Shown in pieces: positions 1 through 10,999 of a stretch of DNA of 64,000 bases. Each line of letters starts with the position of its first letter. Position 1 is the stretch's first letter. The stretch is from Vitrella brassicaformis (Eukaryota > Sar > Vitrellaceae): NCBI GenBank assembly GCA_001179505.1, contig CDMY01000929.1:147608-211607 (forward strand). The letters run 5' to 3'. The notes beneath the pieces were generated by a model, which was not told where the DNA came from, made no database searches, and saw only the letters and a list, made by a program, of their open reading frames with translations. A program made the translations under genes and the position numbers.

Positions 1-340
1 ACTCATCCTTATGGCTTGTCCTTTGGTGTGATTCGATGGCCCTGAAGCCGCCAGGTGGCCACGGCGAATGCGGTCATGAGACGTCATGCACGCATTCGAT
101 GTCGCCGTCCAGGAGGCCAGCCATCAGAATCGCACCACACAAGCTGCACAAAGGCTAGAATGACCTGACTGATAAACGGGACTTGACACCCGACAACCCA
201 CTTGCACCAACGGCCAACCAACAAGGGCGTCATCTTTATGTACACCGTCCACTTATCCATCCATCCATCCATCCATCCTATCCATCCATCCATCGACTCA
301 GTCGTGCATTCCATCGTCGGTGGGTGGGCTGCCTGCCTGT
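1..340. other. Left edge, 3' flank of the SPFH gene
   Basis: No coding exon can be supported here. The stretch lies downstream of the stop codon of the minus-strand SPFH gene. It contains a (CCAT)n tract at about 255-293. Confidence 0.5.
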
Positions 341-2192
341 CTATGTGGGAATGTTGACAGCCAAAGCGCTCGGATGGTCGCGAACGGCCCGAATCTGACA
401 CCCATACCCACCCACACACACACACATAGCCAGACCGACAGATACACCGTTATGCCGCCGTTTTGCGCGTGTGTGCGTGGTTGCGGACCTTCATGTAGTC
501 GAGGAGCAGTGGCACCGACGAGTTGAGGGAAGGGAGAAGCTCGCCGTAGCTCATCGCCTGATTACACACACAAACACACACGCATTGGTCTCGTGTACAT
601 TCCCTTCTCCCCCCAGCCCCGATCAAATCACCTGCAGCAGCTGTGTGATGTTGTAGGCCTGTATGGAGGCCAGGTTGTTCAAACGAATGGACTCGGCCGT
701 CGCGAGGGCCTGCTGCAGCACCACCTCCACGTGCTTCTGCGCCTGGATGACGGTCGTTTCAAGTGTGACGACTGTCCTCTGCTGCTCGGCCTCCGCCTTC
801 TTGATGTCCTGCTTCTGAACCTGATGGATAAATGGATGGATCAGTACACGTGCACCCAGCACGACTGTATGTTAAGTGGAGGACGATGTCGATCGGTGTG
901 TTGTGTTGCGGGTCTCACCTCTGTCTCTTGGATGGCCTGCTCAAAGAGGGGAGGGAGAGAGACTGTCTTGAGCTGGAAGCCCCCCACGCTGGCGAAGGCT
1001 TGTCTTTGAAACACGTCATTCATGACGCTGAATGCGTCCACACCCACATATGCATCCAGACGATACAAGACCTGACTGACCATGGTGTGCATGTGCAGTG
1101 TTGCCTTGCTCACTCTTCCATCCTCTCGCGTATATCCGCCGGCGTCTGGAACAGCTTGTAGGCTGCATACACCCACATCCGGACCATCATCCATCCATCC
1201 ATCCATCCATCCATCCTACGTGACGTCAGTCACCTGTGTAGTTGGTTGCCGCGTCGGTGAGGAGGTCCTGCGCGAGGCGGATGTAGGTGGGATGGTAGTC
1301 CTTGCCGAACTTCATGTACAAGTCATGAAGTCTAGTGGAGTCTATCAGGTACTGGAAGGATATCTCCAAAGACACCTCAAGGCCATCTGAGCAACGCGGA
1401 CACGCCACGCATGCACGACACGACGAGCTGAGCACGATTGATGTCTGAGCGGTGTGTGTGCCGTCCAGCCTCCCTCCCCTTGCTTGCCTGATGTTCTGCT
1501 TTTCAGCAGAGGGGCTGATCGATCCGAGTCATCGGAGAAGGAAATGGTCTGAGTGACAGACACGTCGACATCAAGGCATGCAACACGCAGCCAAAACCAT
1601 CAAGTCAGAAAGGCTCTCCCGGGGACAGACGTCAATTCACCTGGAGGGTTCGGGGGAACTTGACGAAGAAATGTCCGAGGCCCAGCAGATAGCGACCAGG
1701 GAAATACGTCCGCTTGCCGACTGTCTGGGCTATAAACGAGTAGTCTGACGGTGGCCACAAAACACGACACACAGGCACACAACCACAGCGCGTGAGACCA
1801 AGATCTGCAGAGCTATGTGTGCGCTCCCATCCCTCATGCTGACCGAGGCCAATCTGGGTGTACTCCAGCTGCGCCCAGCAGAGGATGAAGAGCGTGATCA
1901 GCAGGACGCCGGCAATGACGCCCACAGAAGACCATATGATGATCCTCCTTGAACGAGACCAGGACGAGTCGGCTCCGCCCAGAGGCTCCCCGCCTCCGCC
2001 CGTCAGCATCGAGTAGGAGGGATGAATGGCGAGGGAAAGGGGTGCGAAGAAGGGCACGGGAGATCTGCCAGCTGTTAGAGTTAGAGCAGAGATCGGGTAA
2101 AAAGGGGTGTCTATGAGACATGGGTTTGTGATGCTTGTGGACCCGTCGCCGAGGGCTGTTGACACCCCGCTGCGCATGCCCCTGTCAAGCAT
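341..2192 (-). CDS. SPFH/Band-7 (prohibitin-like) single-pass membrane protein
   Basis: Nine exons can be joined in frame: 1844-2192, 1641-1744, 1488-1548, 1234-1386, 1114-1162, 919-1075, 632-820, 489-557 and 341-394 (read high to low; stop TAG 341-343). The first exon holds one transmembrane segment (IIIWSSVGVIAGVLLITLFI) followed directly by the SPFH domain, with the family-typical stretch GRYLLGLGHFFVKFP. Next come a DGLEVSLEISFQYLI strand and the charged helix QKQDIKKAEAEQQ, which usually forms the coiled coil driving oligomerisation. The C-terminus reads IRAVRDHPSALAVNIPT. Proteins of this type form rings on membranes and organise lipid or protease microdomains. The organelle is not evident. 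The intron between exons 3 and 4 uses a GC donor (TCAG/GCAAGC). ATG 2192 is the first ATG of the exon; an upstream exon cannot be excluded. Confidence 0.85.
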
Positions 2193-2719
2193 GATGGAGA
2201 TCTCAACTTCCAGCAGGCGGCAGTGCGGACTTCTAGCGAGGGAGAGTCAATCACACAGCGACCGCAGCGTTGCCACACCGTCATCCTCACGAATCCGTGC
2301 CTGTGTGGTGGCGCAAACTGATGCCTGCTCACTCCCCCACCACAATGCATATGGCCCTCTCTACGGTTAACGCTTACTCACGTGAACACACAGGGCACAC
2401 GCGTCCTCCCACATAGCACAAGGTGATGAACAAATTGATTGCGTGCAACACACTCTGGACGATCCGCCCAGCCCGAAATGAAAAACTGATGGAAAGAAAA
2501 AAGCCGCCGCCCGCGTTCGAAAAAGCAAACGCAGAACGGCGCAGGGCAGCAACCAATCCACGTCACATGCACATCACCACATCGCTATGACACACGTACA
2601 CCCGGCAGGCAGGCAGTACACCGCAGCAATAGAGGTCAGGTCAGCCGATCGAGGGGAAAAACGCCCTCGCGAGTCAGTCAGTCACACGATGGATGTAGCA
2701 GTGCATGTAGGGACATGAA
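2193..2719. other. Spacer between SPFH and Rh genes
   Basis: The 5' flank of the SPFH gene and the 3' flank of the Rh gene. I see no exon with coding character and no RNA gene. Confidence 0.45.
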
Positions 2720-4547
2720 TCACGACGCAAGAAGGGGCTCATTCTTGTCATCTGTGCCGATCGGCACCACCACGCTCTTGGCCATCCCTCCAGTGCCCGG
2801 CGCCTCCACGAACCCCTCGGGCAGAGCTGGCTCGGGTGTTTCCCAGTGCATGTCGTCCAGGAATAGCTTGGAGGGCGGCACGGCGTCGGCCTTGAGCACC
2901 AGCAGCCCCGTGATGAGGCCGGCTGTGATGGCCACACCGAGCATGACGACGATACCCAGGAGCTGCGTGACGGCCTGCACACACACAGATAGAGCAAAAT
3001 CGAGCAAGATGGGATTTGCTGTAACTGTATGTGAGCGCACTGTATGTGGGTACCGATGGAGTGTCTGACGTCAGTGAAGCGACGATGACCGAGATGACGG
3101 CCCCGAGCAGTGCCGGCATGCCGTGAAGGTTGTGGACACCACACGTGTCATGCAGCCCCAAGTAGCGCTCCATTGCAGGCTGCGATATAAGAAAGGGCCC
3201 ATCCTGTGGGATTCTTCCCATATATACGTCCTACCTACCGAGATGAATGCGATGCCGACGACGGAGAGGATCCCCGCCAAGGAGCCGACGACCATGGCCC
3301 CCCACGGATGGATGGGAAAGTTGGCCACGATGCCCACGGCAACACCTACAAGCACACCGAACAGAAGAATACAGCATGGAAACCCCGCTTCCCCCTTCGC
3401 CCTTTTCCCTCCTCTCCTCTCACCGCCTGCCAATGTCGCATTCTGCACGTCCACCATGCTGAGCTTCTTCATTTCCTTCTCAGGCCGAATGCTCATCGAC
3501 ACTGCCATCGCCGTCAGACACGAACTCGCAATTGCCAGGACGGTGTGAAGGATACACATCTCGCGAGCAGCCCCGTGGACAGGGATGGCCACAAAGGATG
3601 GCCAGAAGATCCACAGGAAGACCGACCCGATCATGGCGAACAGGTCGGAGAAATACGACGACGCGTTGTCGGGCTGCTCGGCCAGCACCTCCCTGGGAGA
3701 GAGAATGGCAGACGCGGCAAGACCTGAACGACGACAGACAGACAGACAGACAGACGACATGAAAAACATGCATGAAACGCACTGGAGCGTCTCTGGCAGC
3801 GTACCGAAATAGCAGCCGAACGCGTGGATGCCAAGGGATCCACCAACATCGCTGACGCCCAGTAGGTCCAGCAGGCGGAGATTGACGGCATACGCGACAC
3901 ACTCGAACAGCGTCAGGAACATGAGCTGCAGCGGGCCTGTCTTGCCGAGAAGGGCGCCGAAAGAGATCAGAACTGCGGCGGCCGCGAAGTCGCCTGTTCT
4001 TTATACAGATCTGTGTACACTGATGTACCCCGACGCCAAGCACCCGGCCATACCTTGCACGAGCTGCTGCACCGATATGACGACTTTCGTGGGGAAGGAC
4101 GCCTCGTCGGATGCTGACGGGATCAGCTGCTTGGAGTACCCAACCACCAGCATCGCCCACTCTGCAGGACAGGCATGACGGGAGAACGATGCATCCGACA
4201 CTTCCTCTCTGTGCTCCCCACTTACCGATGGCCAGCGCAGCGATCATGTAATTGAAGCCCACGGCAGAGAAGCCATAGCGACGGAGAAAGGCCATCAAGA
4301 AGCCTGCATGAGCCACCGTGCAATGCACATCGCCCGCCTCATGACATTGTAAGTGCGCCAACCTACCAAATCCGATGAAGATCATAACATGCACGTCCTG
4401 GTATAGTGCATAGTCGTCTGTGAGGTGCGTGTCCGGCTTGGTCTTCAGCGTGGTTGTGCTGCCAACAGCGTAGAGGGCGATGAGCGCTCCCTGGATGATC
4501 AAGAAGGCAAGCGTGAAGCGGTACGAGCGACCAATGGAAGCACTCAT
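2720..4547 (-). CDS. Rh-type ammonium transporter/channel
   Basis: Eight exons join in frame: 4367-4547, 4226-4303, 4054-4161, 3805-3994, 3424-3723, 3239-3345, 3054-3179 and 2720-2974. The product is a polytopic membrane protein of about 450 residues, the usual Rh length. Recognisable landmarks are an N-terminal TM segment ([19 protein letters not shown]), the Rh/Amt pore-helix sequence [13 protein letters not shown] and the family signature [17 protein letters not shown], whose histidine-containing segment lines the conduction pore. Rh proteins pass NH3/NH4+ (and possibly CO2) across the plasma membrane. The C-terminal tail ends in EPLLAS and is short and acidic. A strong minus-strand donor (CCACAG/GTAAGC) near 4668 implies an upstream exon, either 5' UTR or an N-terminal extension. 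Confidence 0.92.
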
Positions 4548-4991
4548 CGCAGCTGCCCCTGCAGCCCCAGGGCCTGACAACGTCAGCAAAGCACCCCACG
4601 CGTCGGCACGTGCGCACAAGAGTGGATGATGCGCATCGATGGCTGGTGGGTGGAGTGTGCTTACCTGTGGATAGATCTACGTAAGCAACGACCTTACAAT
4701 CAACAGGGGCTTGAAGCAGGATGCATCGAATTGGCTTAGCTCGCATGTAGCTGCGGATCTTTCTCCCGTCGTTTTCGCCAGTTCCGGAGTCATCCAAGCG
4801 GCCAGTGGTCAGCCACAGAGAATCATCTTTGAGTTTCAGCATTCTCATCCATTCTCATCACCTGTCATCCATCTTTCCCTTTGGCCAGCCTCTCAGCAGG
4901 CCAGGAGCGTCATCTCTTGAGAGTCCGCAGCCCGTTCTGGTCAGCCAGCGGATCTTTGAAGAGTCCACCATCACAACTTCATCGCAACCCG
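4548..4991. promoter_or_regulatory. Divergent promoter, Rh transporter / GT8 gene
   Basis: This spacer separates two genes that point away from each other. It carries an AGCTCGCAT copy at 4738-4746, the motif seen near many other starts in this window. It also holds a probable non-coding or short coding 5' exon of the Rh gene ending at about 4669. Confidence 0.5.
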
Positions 4992-7312
4992 ATGAACATT
5001 GGTGGCCAACCGTCTGTTACCGGTCCGCCATCTTCATTCAGCCTTCTTCGCCTCATGATATCGGTATCGCTGCTCTTCACTGTCCTGACCAACGTCATTC
5101 TCTTCTGCTGGCACACCACGTGGGTGCAGACGCTGCACAACATAACCGACTCCCACAACCTGGAGTTTCTGCGCCGGACCAATCTGAAGGGCTGGACCAA
5201 CTTACAGACCAAAAGTCGCCCTGTCAGCCGCCCAACGCCTCCCCTCCCCGCCACTGCATCCCTCAACACCACCGGCGATACGAGGGCAGTAGCACCTATT
5301 CCATCGTCTGCCAATCTGTCGGCCGCCCAGGTCCCTTCTGGCTCTGGGACATCGGCAAAGGCCGCCGACCTGCCGCCTTTGAGGATTGCATCGTCACACG
5401 AGGAGACCGACAGACGAGCCGAACTGGCCCATCAGCGGGCTATCGACCAAGAGAAAGAGCGGGAAAAGCAGAGACAGGAGGAATGGGCACGAGAGAGAGA
5501 GAAAGCGACGGAGATGAAAAAAAAGCGAGAAAAGGTGATGGAGAGGAACAGAGAAAAAGACGACATAGACGAGAGGCAGCGGTCAGAGGTGCCCCTACCA
5601 ACGGACAAGCTTCTGGTCAACGCGACGGAGACAGACGACTACATTTCGATCGAGGGCCTCTTCGGCTCTCTCTCGCTGCTCAAGCGTGAGATCACGCCCA
5701 CGTGGGTGCAAGAGTTCTACCGTTCAGAGGCCTTCTACAAGGTCAATCGCAACAGACGAAAGAGAGCCCCTCAGCCAAGAGAGGAGGGTCGGCTGTACAT
5801 GGTGACTGCCTGCGACAAGTATCAGTACGAAGGCCTCATGGCGCTCATCACCTCCATCTATCGCAACACAAAGGTGGGAAGGAGTGGCAGCTCCCTCTTG
5901 GCTATGGGCTACCCAAGTATGCTCTCCCTTTTCGGCCTGTGTGTGTACTATCAGCATCACGACCGTCTGACGCTGTATGTGTTTGTTGAGCGTGACGACC
6001 CTCCCTGTCTGCGGGAGACCGTGGCGTGTCTCGGGTATGAGAAAGAGCATCCAGACTTCAAAGTGGAGATCTTGCCCGTCACCCCATCGCAAGTGCGCGT
6101 CGCCAAAGGCAAACACAACCAGGTAAGTGCGTGAACAATGCAAACAGGCATCCGCTGAATCGCTTAAAAGCGGACGGAGTTGAACACTTGCTGTCAGGTG
6201 TTGTTCAACTCCGTCCGCTTTTATTTGCCGGAGCTGCTACCATCGCACGTGCACAAGGTGCTGTGGATTGACGCAGACACCATAGTGAGAGATGATATCG
6301 CATTCCTGATCGACGGGGCCATACAGCGGGCTGTCCACAACGAGGAGCTCACCATCACGCCCACCTCAATCAACACGACCCTCAATGCCAACAGCCAGAG
6401 GAGGCAGCTCGTCCCAGACGACACTGAGGGCGCCACAGCCGCCAGCATGAGCGACCCCATCATCCCAAAGCACTGGAAGGAGTTTCCCATGATCTCGGTC
6501 ATTCGGAGGGGCGCCTACAAATCGCTGGCGGACCTGGTGCTGCCCGAGCAGGTGGAAATGCTCGACAGGGGGCTGGGGGTGCATGTCGGGCTCAAAATGT
6601 TCAACGCCGGCATCTTCGTGGCTGACTTGGAGGCGTGGCGCCAAAACAGGATAACGGAGGAAGCGGAGATGGTCATCCACTTCCTCCGTGCCAGCAATGT
6701 CACCAAATTCTCGGGCATGTCGACGGTCGAGTCGAGCCAGCTGACGCTCAACATCCTGTTCCACAAACGCGTTAAAGAGCACTTGGAGGAGCTGTGGAAC
6801 GTCCTCTACCTCGGCCGGAACAAACCTATCCCCGACGCCCTTTTGCGCAGCTCCCGCATCTTGCACTGGAACGGCAGACGGAAGCCCTGGTTTGCCTTCG
6901 GCTCCTTCAGAGAGTACTGGACGCCGTACAGAGTGGACGACTGCCACGCATGCCCCCTCTGGAGGTAGAACAGGACCAAAGAAGGAAGGAGACACGACAC
7001 ATGTGCTTTGTCGATCTTTCTCTCCGCTGGCCGTGTGTCGTGTCCAGGTGTGCTGACCAGATGTGTGCGCTGCACGAGCAAGTAGAGGAGCTGCATGAGA
7101 TCTTTGAGTCTCAGCAGTCGCGGATGCTGCACTGGGGCCACCGCACCAACAATGTCGTGTTCATGCTCGAGGGGCTGCTCAAAGACTACGTGAAAGAGCA
7201 AGAGGAGAGAAGAAAAGCCGAGATGGCGGCAAGCAGCACACAGAGACCAACGGAGGGCGCGAGGGCGGCAGCCACAAACGGCCCGTCCTCTGAGCCGCTT
7301 CTGACTGCGTGA
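4992..7312 (+). CDS. GT8-like glycosyltransferase, type II membrane protein
   Basis: Four exons: 4992-5873, 5955-6122, 6198-6964 and 7048-7312. The ATG at 4992 is followed about 20 codons on by a signal anchor (LMISVSLLFTVLTNVILFCW), then a long stem rich in charged residues (residues ~130-190, E/K/R). The catalytic part starts at RLYMVTACDKYQYEGL. It contains the nucleotide-sugar/metal site KVLWIDADTIV (a DxD motif), the GT8-typical MFNAGIFVADLEAWR and HWNGRRKPW. This architecture suggests a Golgi enzyme adding sugar from a UDP-sugar donor; the acceptor is unknown. The last exon adds a coiled-coil-like tail (ALHEQVEELHEIFESQQ). The second intron ends in an extraordinary hairpin, described separately. 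Confidence 0.85.
6165..6223. repeat. 22-bp perfect inverted repeat around a splice acceptor
   Basis: Arms 6165-6186 and 6202-6223 are exact reverse complements. The 15-nt loop (6187-6201) contains the CTGTCAG/GT acceptor of intron 2 of the GT8 gene. The right arm is coding sequence for residues VRFYLP; the left arm is intronic. Confidence 0.95.
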
Positions 7313-8111
7313 CAGGCTACCTTTATTGGGGTTTGCGTGGCCACCTGGCGGATGTGTGTACAAAGCGTGTCTTTGTACAGCGATGCGTATACCTTTGTCC
7401 TCGTCAATTGACCGATCGTGTGCATGCATATGTGATTTGTAAAGCCTTCGAGACGATCGGATTACACATCATACATACATACATACGTATATGCATACAT
7501 CCGTATGCCACCCACAACACGGCACGACCAACCAGATATTAATTCTCTCTCGTGTGCACGGTGCGTACGTTGGTCTGTCTGTCTGTCTGTCGTGTGAACC
7601 GGATGACTGAGAATGAAGACATTTGGCACCATGTGGTATCGATCGTCGATGCTCCAGGAATATTATGGTCAGGTGTTCGTGTCATCACATGCGAACATGG
7701 CACAGGAAGCTCAGTCCTCCGCCCGTCCGCGCGGATTGATGAACGGAACGGTCACCTCCCACCACAGCTCTATTGCTAGAGGCTGTGGCGGTGCCTAACC
7801 ATTCCATTCGACAATCCGCACGTACGAGGAATTTTGCTTCCGAGAACTTGTGCACGCACGTCGTGTTTGCTTCAAACCATCATGCAGCAAATCACGTCAT
7901 GTACGGTGACTGCACTCCTCTCTCTCTGTGTACACTTCTGCACAACGCGCCGGCTGAGCCGGCAAACAAATCGACACACATGGAATTCATGAACAGAAGA
8001 CTCAGCCCCCCAGCCCATCAAGACAATTGGTCAGTCAGCATCCAAAAGTCAAGTCAGACGCCGTCCAAAGGCAAAATGCAAAACTCTCCCCACATCTCTC
8101 CTTTATCCCCC
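7313..8111. other. Convergent spacer, no gene seen
   Basis: This is the shared 3' region of the GT8 (+) and LOV (-) genes. It has short CATA and CTGT repeats (about 7470-7500 and 7573-7592). Open frames here are short, lack splice context and look random. Confidence 0.5.
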
Positions 8112-9359
8112 TCACGCACCCGGCTTGCTGTCCGTATCATTCGCCGCACCAGAGGGCGCTCCTTCACCGGCACCAGGCGTAGGTGGCTCAGACAGACGCA
8201 GACGCTTCACACGAGCACTGCATTGAGGACACCAGACACGCACATAGAGGGAACAATATGAGTGCAGTCTGGATGGATGGATATGTGTGTTGTGTGTCGT
8301 CGTACTGACCCATTTTCGTCATGGTCGGTCTGTGTGGTCGCGAAGGGCTCCCTCGTGTCCTTGGGAGCATCAGATGAGTCCACCTTGACAGGCGAGCTAA
8401 CGTCGACGTCGTCACTCTGACCGATCTCGCGAGTGCCCGGCACGCACACCTTGTCGAAGAACTGCTGCACAACTGTCAGCACCTCACTGCGATGGCTCTC
8501 GGGGTCGACCTTGCTGCCTGTCAGATCTGATCAGACACGCAAAGATGCAGCACGTCAGAGTGTGTGTATCAACAGCTGCGCGGTGGCGTCTTGCAGTGAC
8601 TCACACACCTGCCTGGACGCCGATCAGAAACAGCTTGCCGCTAATCATCATGGGCGACATGTGGAGTAGGTTCCAGAAGGTGGTGCCGTCCGACCGTTTG
8701 TTCCACACCTTGGTGACCAGGTCCTCCACCTTGAGCTTGTCCTCTGACGCCTTGACCTCGTTGATCCACCGCCGGATCCGCTGAATCGTTGGCCGATCTG
8801 TGTCCTCACACTGCATGACTGAACACAACACACCCACAAGGGCAGGCGAACCAATGCACAGAGGTCTCGCTGGGCTGTGTGCTCGTGTTTGTCCTACAGC
8901 GGCAGTTTCTTCCGAGAATGTCGGCCATGGGGAAACCAAAGAGCGAAGCCACGCCCTGGCTGGCAGCGACGATGGGCTCGTCAGGCAGCGAAGGGTCACA
9001 CACCACGGTCGAAAACTGCAGCCCGCTGACGCCGCCACTGGCGTCTTGCAGGACCGATCTGACGTCCACGGCGTCATCCTTGAGCGTGTTCTTCATCTTG
9101 CGCTCGGAAATCCTGGCAAGCGCATCAATTCTCCTCGCCACCTCACCATCTTCGACCACCTTGACCATTTCATCGCGCAGCGCCGTCGGGTCTGCACACC
9201 CGCCACAGCCACAGAGGAATATGTGACAGATATATGTGTCCGAGAAATCCGAATGACTCCACCTCCGATTTGCCTGACGTCGAACTCATCAGCTTGGAGC
9301 CGGACTCGCTTACGCGACTGCCGCTTGAAGCCACTCATGCTCGCACACCCTTCCTGCAT
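8112..9359 (-). CDS. Short LOV-domain blue-light photoreceptor
   Basis: Five exons join in frame: 9263-9359, 8898-9191, 8609-8818, 8310-8526 and 8112-8217 (stop TGA 8112-8114). The protein has about 300 residues. The centre is a LOV (PAS) domain. DPSLPDEPIVAASQGVASLF leads into GRNCRFMQCEDTD, which is rebuilt across an intron and contains the cysteine that forms the flavin adduct. Downstream are KRSDGTTFWNLLHMSPM and LFLIGVQAD, with the Asn and Gln that hydrogen-bond FMN. An N-terminal basic patch (FKRQSRKRVRL) could be a nuclear signal. A predicted helix precedes the LOV core, and an acidic tail ends in SKPGA. There is no kinase, bZIP or F-box, unlike phototropin, aureochrome or ZTL. Signalling would have to go through dimerisation or a partner. 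The first ATG could be 9359 or 9338. Confidence 0.9.
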
Positions 9360-9594
9360 CTTTTTTTCTGCAACAGTCAAGCGCTGGCTAAGCTCGCAGA
9401 CGCCCCGAGCTCCGTGAAATCGCTCTCTCTATCTGGACTGCCGGGAGAGGAAAACGCGCGGTACAAACCGAACGCCTACAAACGCCCTCGTGGCCTCTGC
9501 CCTCAGATCTCCTGATTCAACTCGGATCTCCAACTCGCGAGCACACGTCCCACTGCGCGCTCTGCAGCGTGGCTGGCAGTTGGCTGCGAGCGCC
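9360..9594. promoter_or_regulatory. Divergent promoter, LOV photoreceptor / CCCH protein
   Basis: Only 235 bp separate the two start codons. AGCTCGCAG lies at 9391-9399, about 32 nt upstream of the LOV start. A palindromic CTCGCGAG variant lies near 9535 on the CCCH side. A shared light-responsive regulation is possible but is only suggested by position. Confidence 0.5.
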
Positions 9595-10999
9595 ATGGAT
9601 CAGTTCTTCAAGACCAAACTGTGCCCCTGGTACACGAGCNNNNNNNNNNNNNNNNNNNNNNNNNNNNNNNNNNNNNNNNNNNNNNNNNNNNNNNNNNNNN
9701 NNNNNNNNNNNNNNNNNNNNNNNNNNNNNNNNNNNNNNNNNNNNNNNNNNNNNNNNNNNNNNNNNNNNNNNNNNNNNNNNNNNNNNNNNNNNNNNNNNNN
9801 NNNNNNNNNNNNNNNNNNNNNNNNNNNNNNNNNNNNNNNNNNNNNNNNNNNNNNNNNNNNNNNNNNNNNNNNNNNNNNNNNNNNNNNNNNNNNNNNNNNN
9901 NNNNNNNNNNNNNNNNNNNNNNNNNNNNNNNNNNNNNNNGGGGATGCGTGTGTACGAAACGGAGCAACGGCTCGGCATCTCCCTCTGCTGCTGTGGTGGT
10001 GGCAGGCACGTGCCTGAAGGGCTTCTACTGCACTTACGCGCACTCGCCAGAGGAGCTGAGGCCTGCCAAGAACCTGACCAAAACGAAACTGTGCCAACTG
10101 TGGCGCAAGGGCGCCTGCACACAAGGAGCTTTGTGCAACTATGCCCACGGGAGGAACGAGCTGCGATGCACTGGTGGGCGCAGAAAGAAGCACAGGCGGA
10201 GGCTGCGTATGGGTATGCCGTCACGGGTGGGTGTGTGCCTTCTGTCTGTGTCAGACGACTACTACAAGACTCGTCTCTGTCGCTTCTGGCAGCGTGGCGA
10301 GTGCCTGGCCGGACAACAGTGCAGGTACACAAGGCGCCCACATGCGACATGTCACGCCGGCACGGGCCCATTCTGATGTGTGATTGTTGCTGCAGGCATG
10401 CGCACGGCTTGGAGGAGCTGCAGCCGCGCAAGTACCGGTTGACGGAGCGGGAGAAGACCAAAGCCAAGGCCCGCAAACATGCGCGATTCCTGGAGACCAG
10501 CGGCCCTCAGCAGGTCATCTACCTGCCGTCGGATCACACGCCCGACCTCTCGACGCCCTCCCCCTCCCCTCCTCCCTACGACTTCCACGCCCCCACCGTG
10601 CTGAAGCTGCCGGCCATGGTGCTGCCGATGCGCGGCAACGGGCACAGCCAGAGCAACGCCATGATGGGTGTGCAGCCCGACACGCCCCTGCCCATGTCCT
10701 TCCACGAGTGGGGACAGTCGACCGCATCGGCGGATGAGGGCAAGACCCACTCGACGCCCTCACTCTCGTCCATGCCGTCGCCCTTCTCGTCGCCTCTAGG
10801 GCCGTCTGCTGCTGCTGCTGCCGAGAGTGCTGCTGGGGCTGTCGGTGGTCATGTTGGTGTGAGGGCCGCTGTCGATGAGAGTCTGTGTGTGCGTGACAAG
10901 AGCCACCACGTGCGAAAGACCACGGTAGACTTTGAGAGCGACTTGGCCTTCATAGCCAAGTCGACAGCTGCTCTGCTCAATCTCGATGACCACCTGTAG
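9595..10999 (+). CDS. CCCH-type tandem zinc-finger RNA-binding protein (interrupted by assembly gap)
   Basis: ATG 9595 opens with MDQFFKTKLCPWYTS, the first half of a CCCH finger that runs into a 300-N gap. After the gap the finger closes (GTCLKGFYCTYAH). Finger 2 is CQLWRKGACTQGALCNYAH (C-x8-C-x5-C-x3-H). Finger 3, CRFWQRGECLAGQQCRHAH, is rebuilt across an intron (exon end ~10325, next exon from ~10396). Exon borders near 10171/10251 also fit. The tail is low-complexity, Ser/Pro-rich, and ends DLAFIAKSTAALLNLDDHL. Tandem CCCH proteins bind AU-rich or other single-stranded RNA and control mRNA stability or splicing. The target is unknown. The missing exon and intron sequence under the gap prevents a full model. 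Confidence 0.85.
9640..9939. other. Assembly gap (300 N)
   Basis: Exactly 300 N, a size that looks like a fixed placeholder. The gap lies inside the first zinc finger or first intron of the CCCH gene. Confidence 0.99.

Noticed and set aside
241-293. Telomeric or centromeric repeat
   Set aside because: It is an ordinary (CCAT)n microsatellite, repeated in short form throughout the window.
4881-4991. Longer N-terminus of the GT8 gene starting at 4881
   Set aside because: That codon is TTG; the first ATG in frame is 4992 and it sits properly before the signal anchor.
8112-9359. Aureochrome (bZIP-LOV)
   Set aside because: The basic patch near the N-terminus is too short and no leucine heptads follow it.
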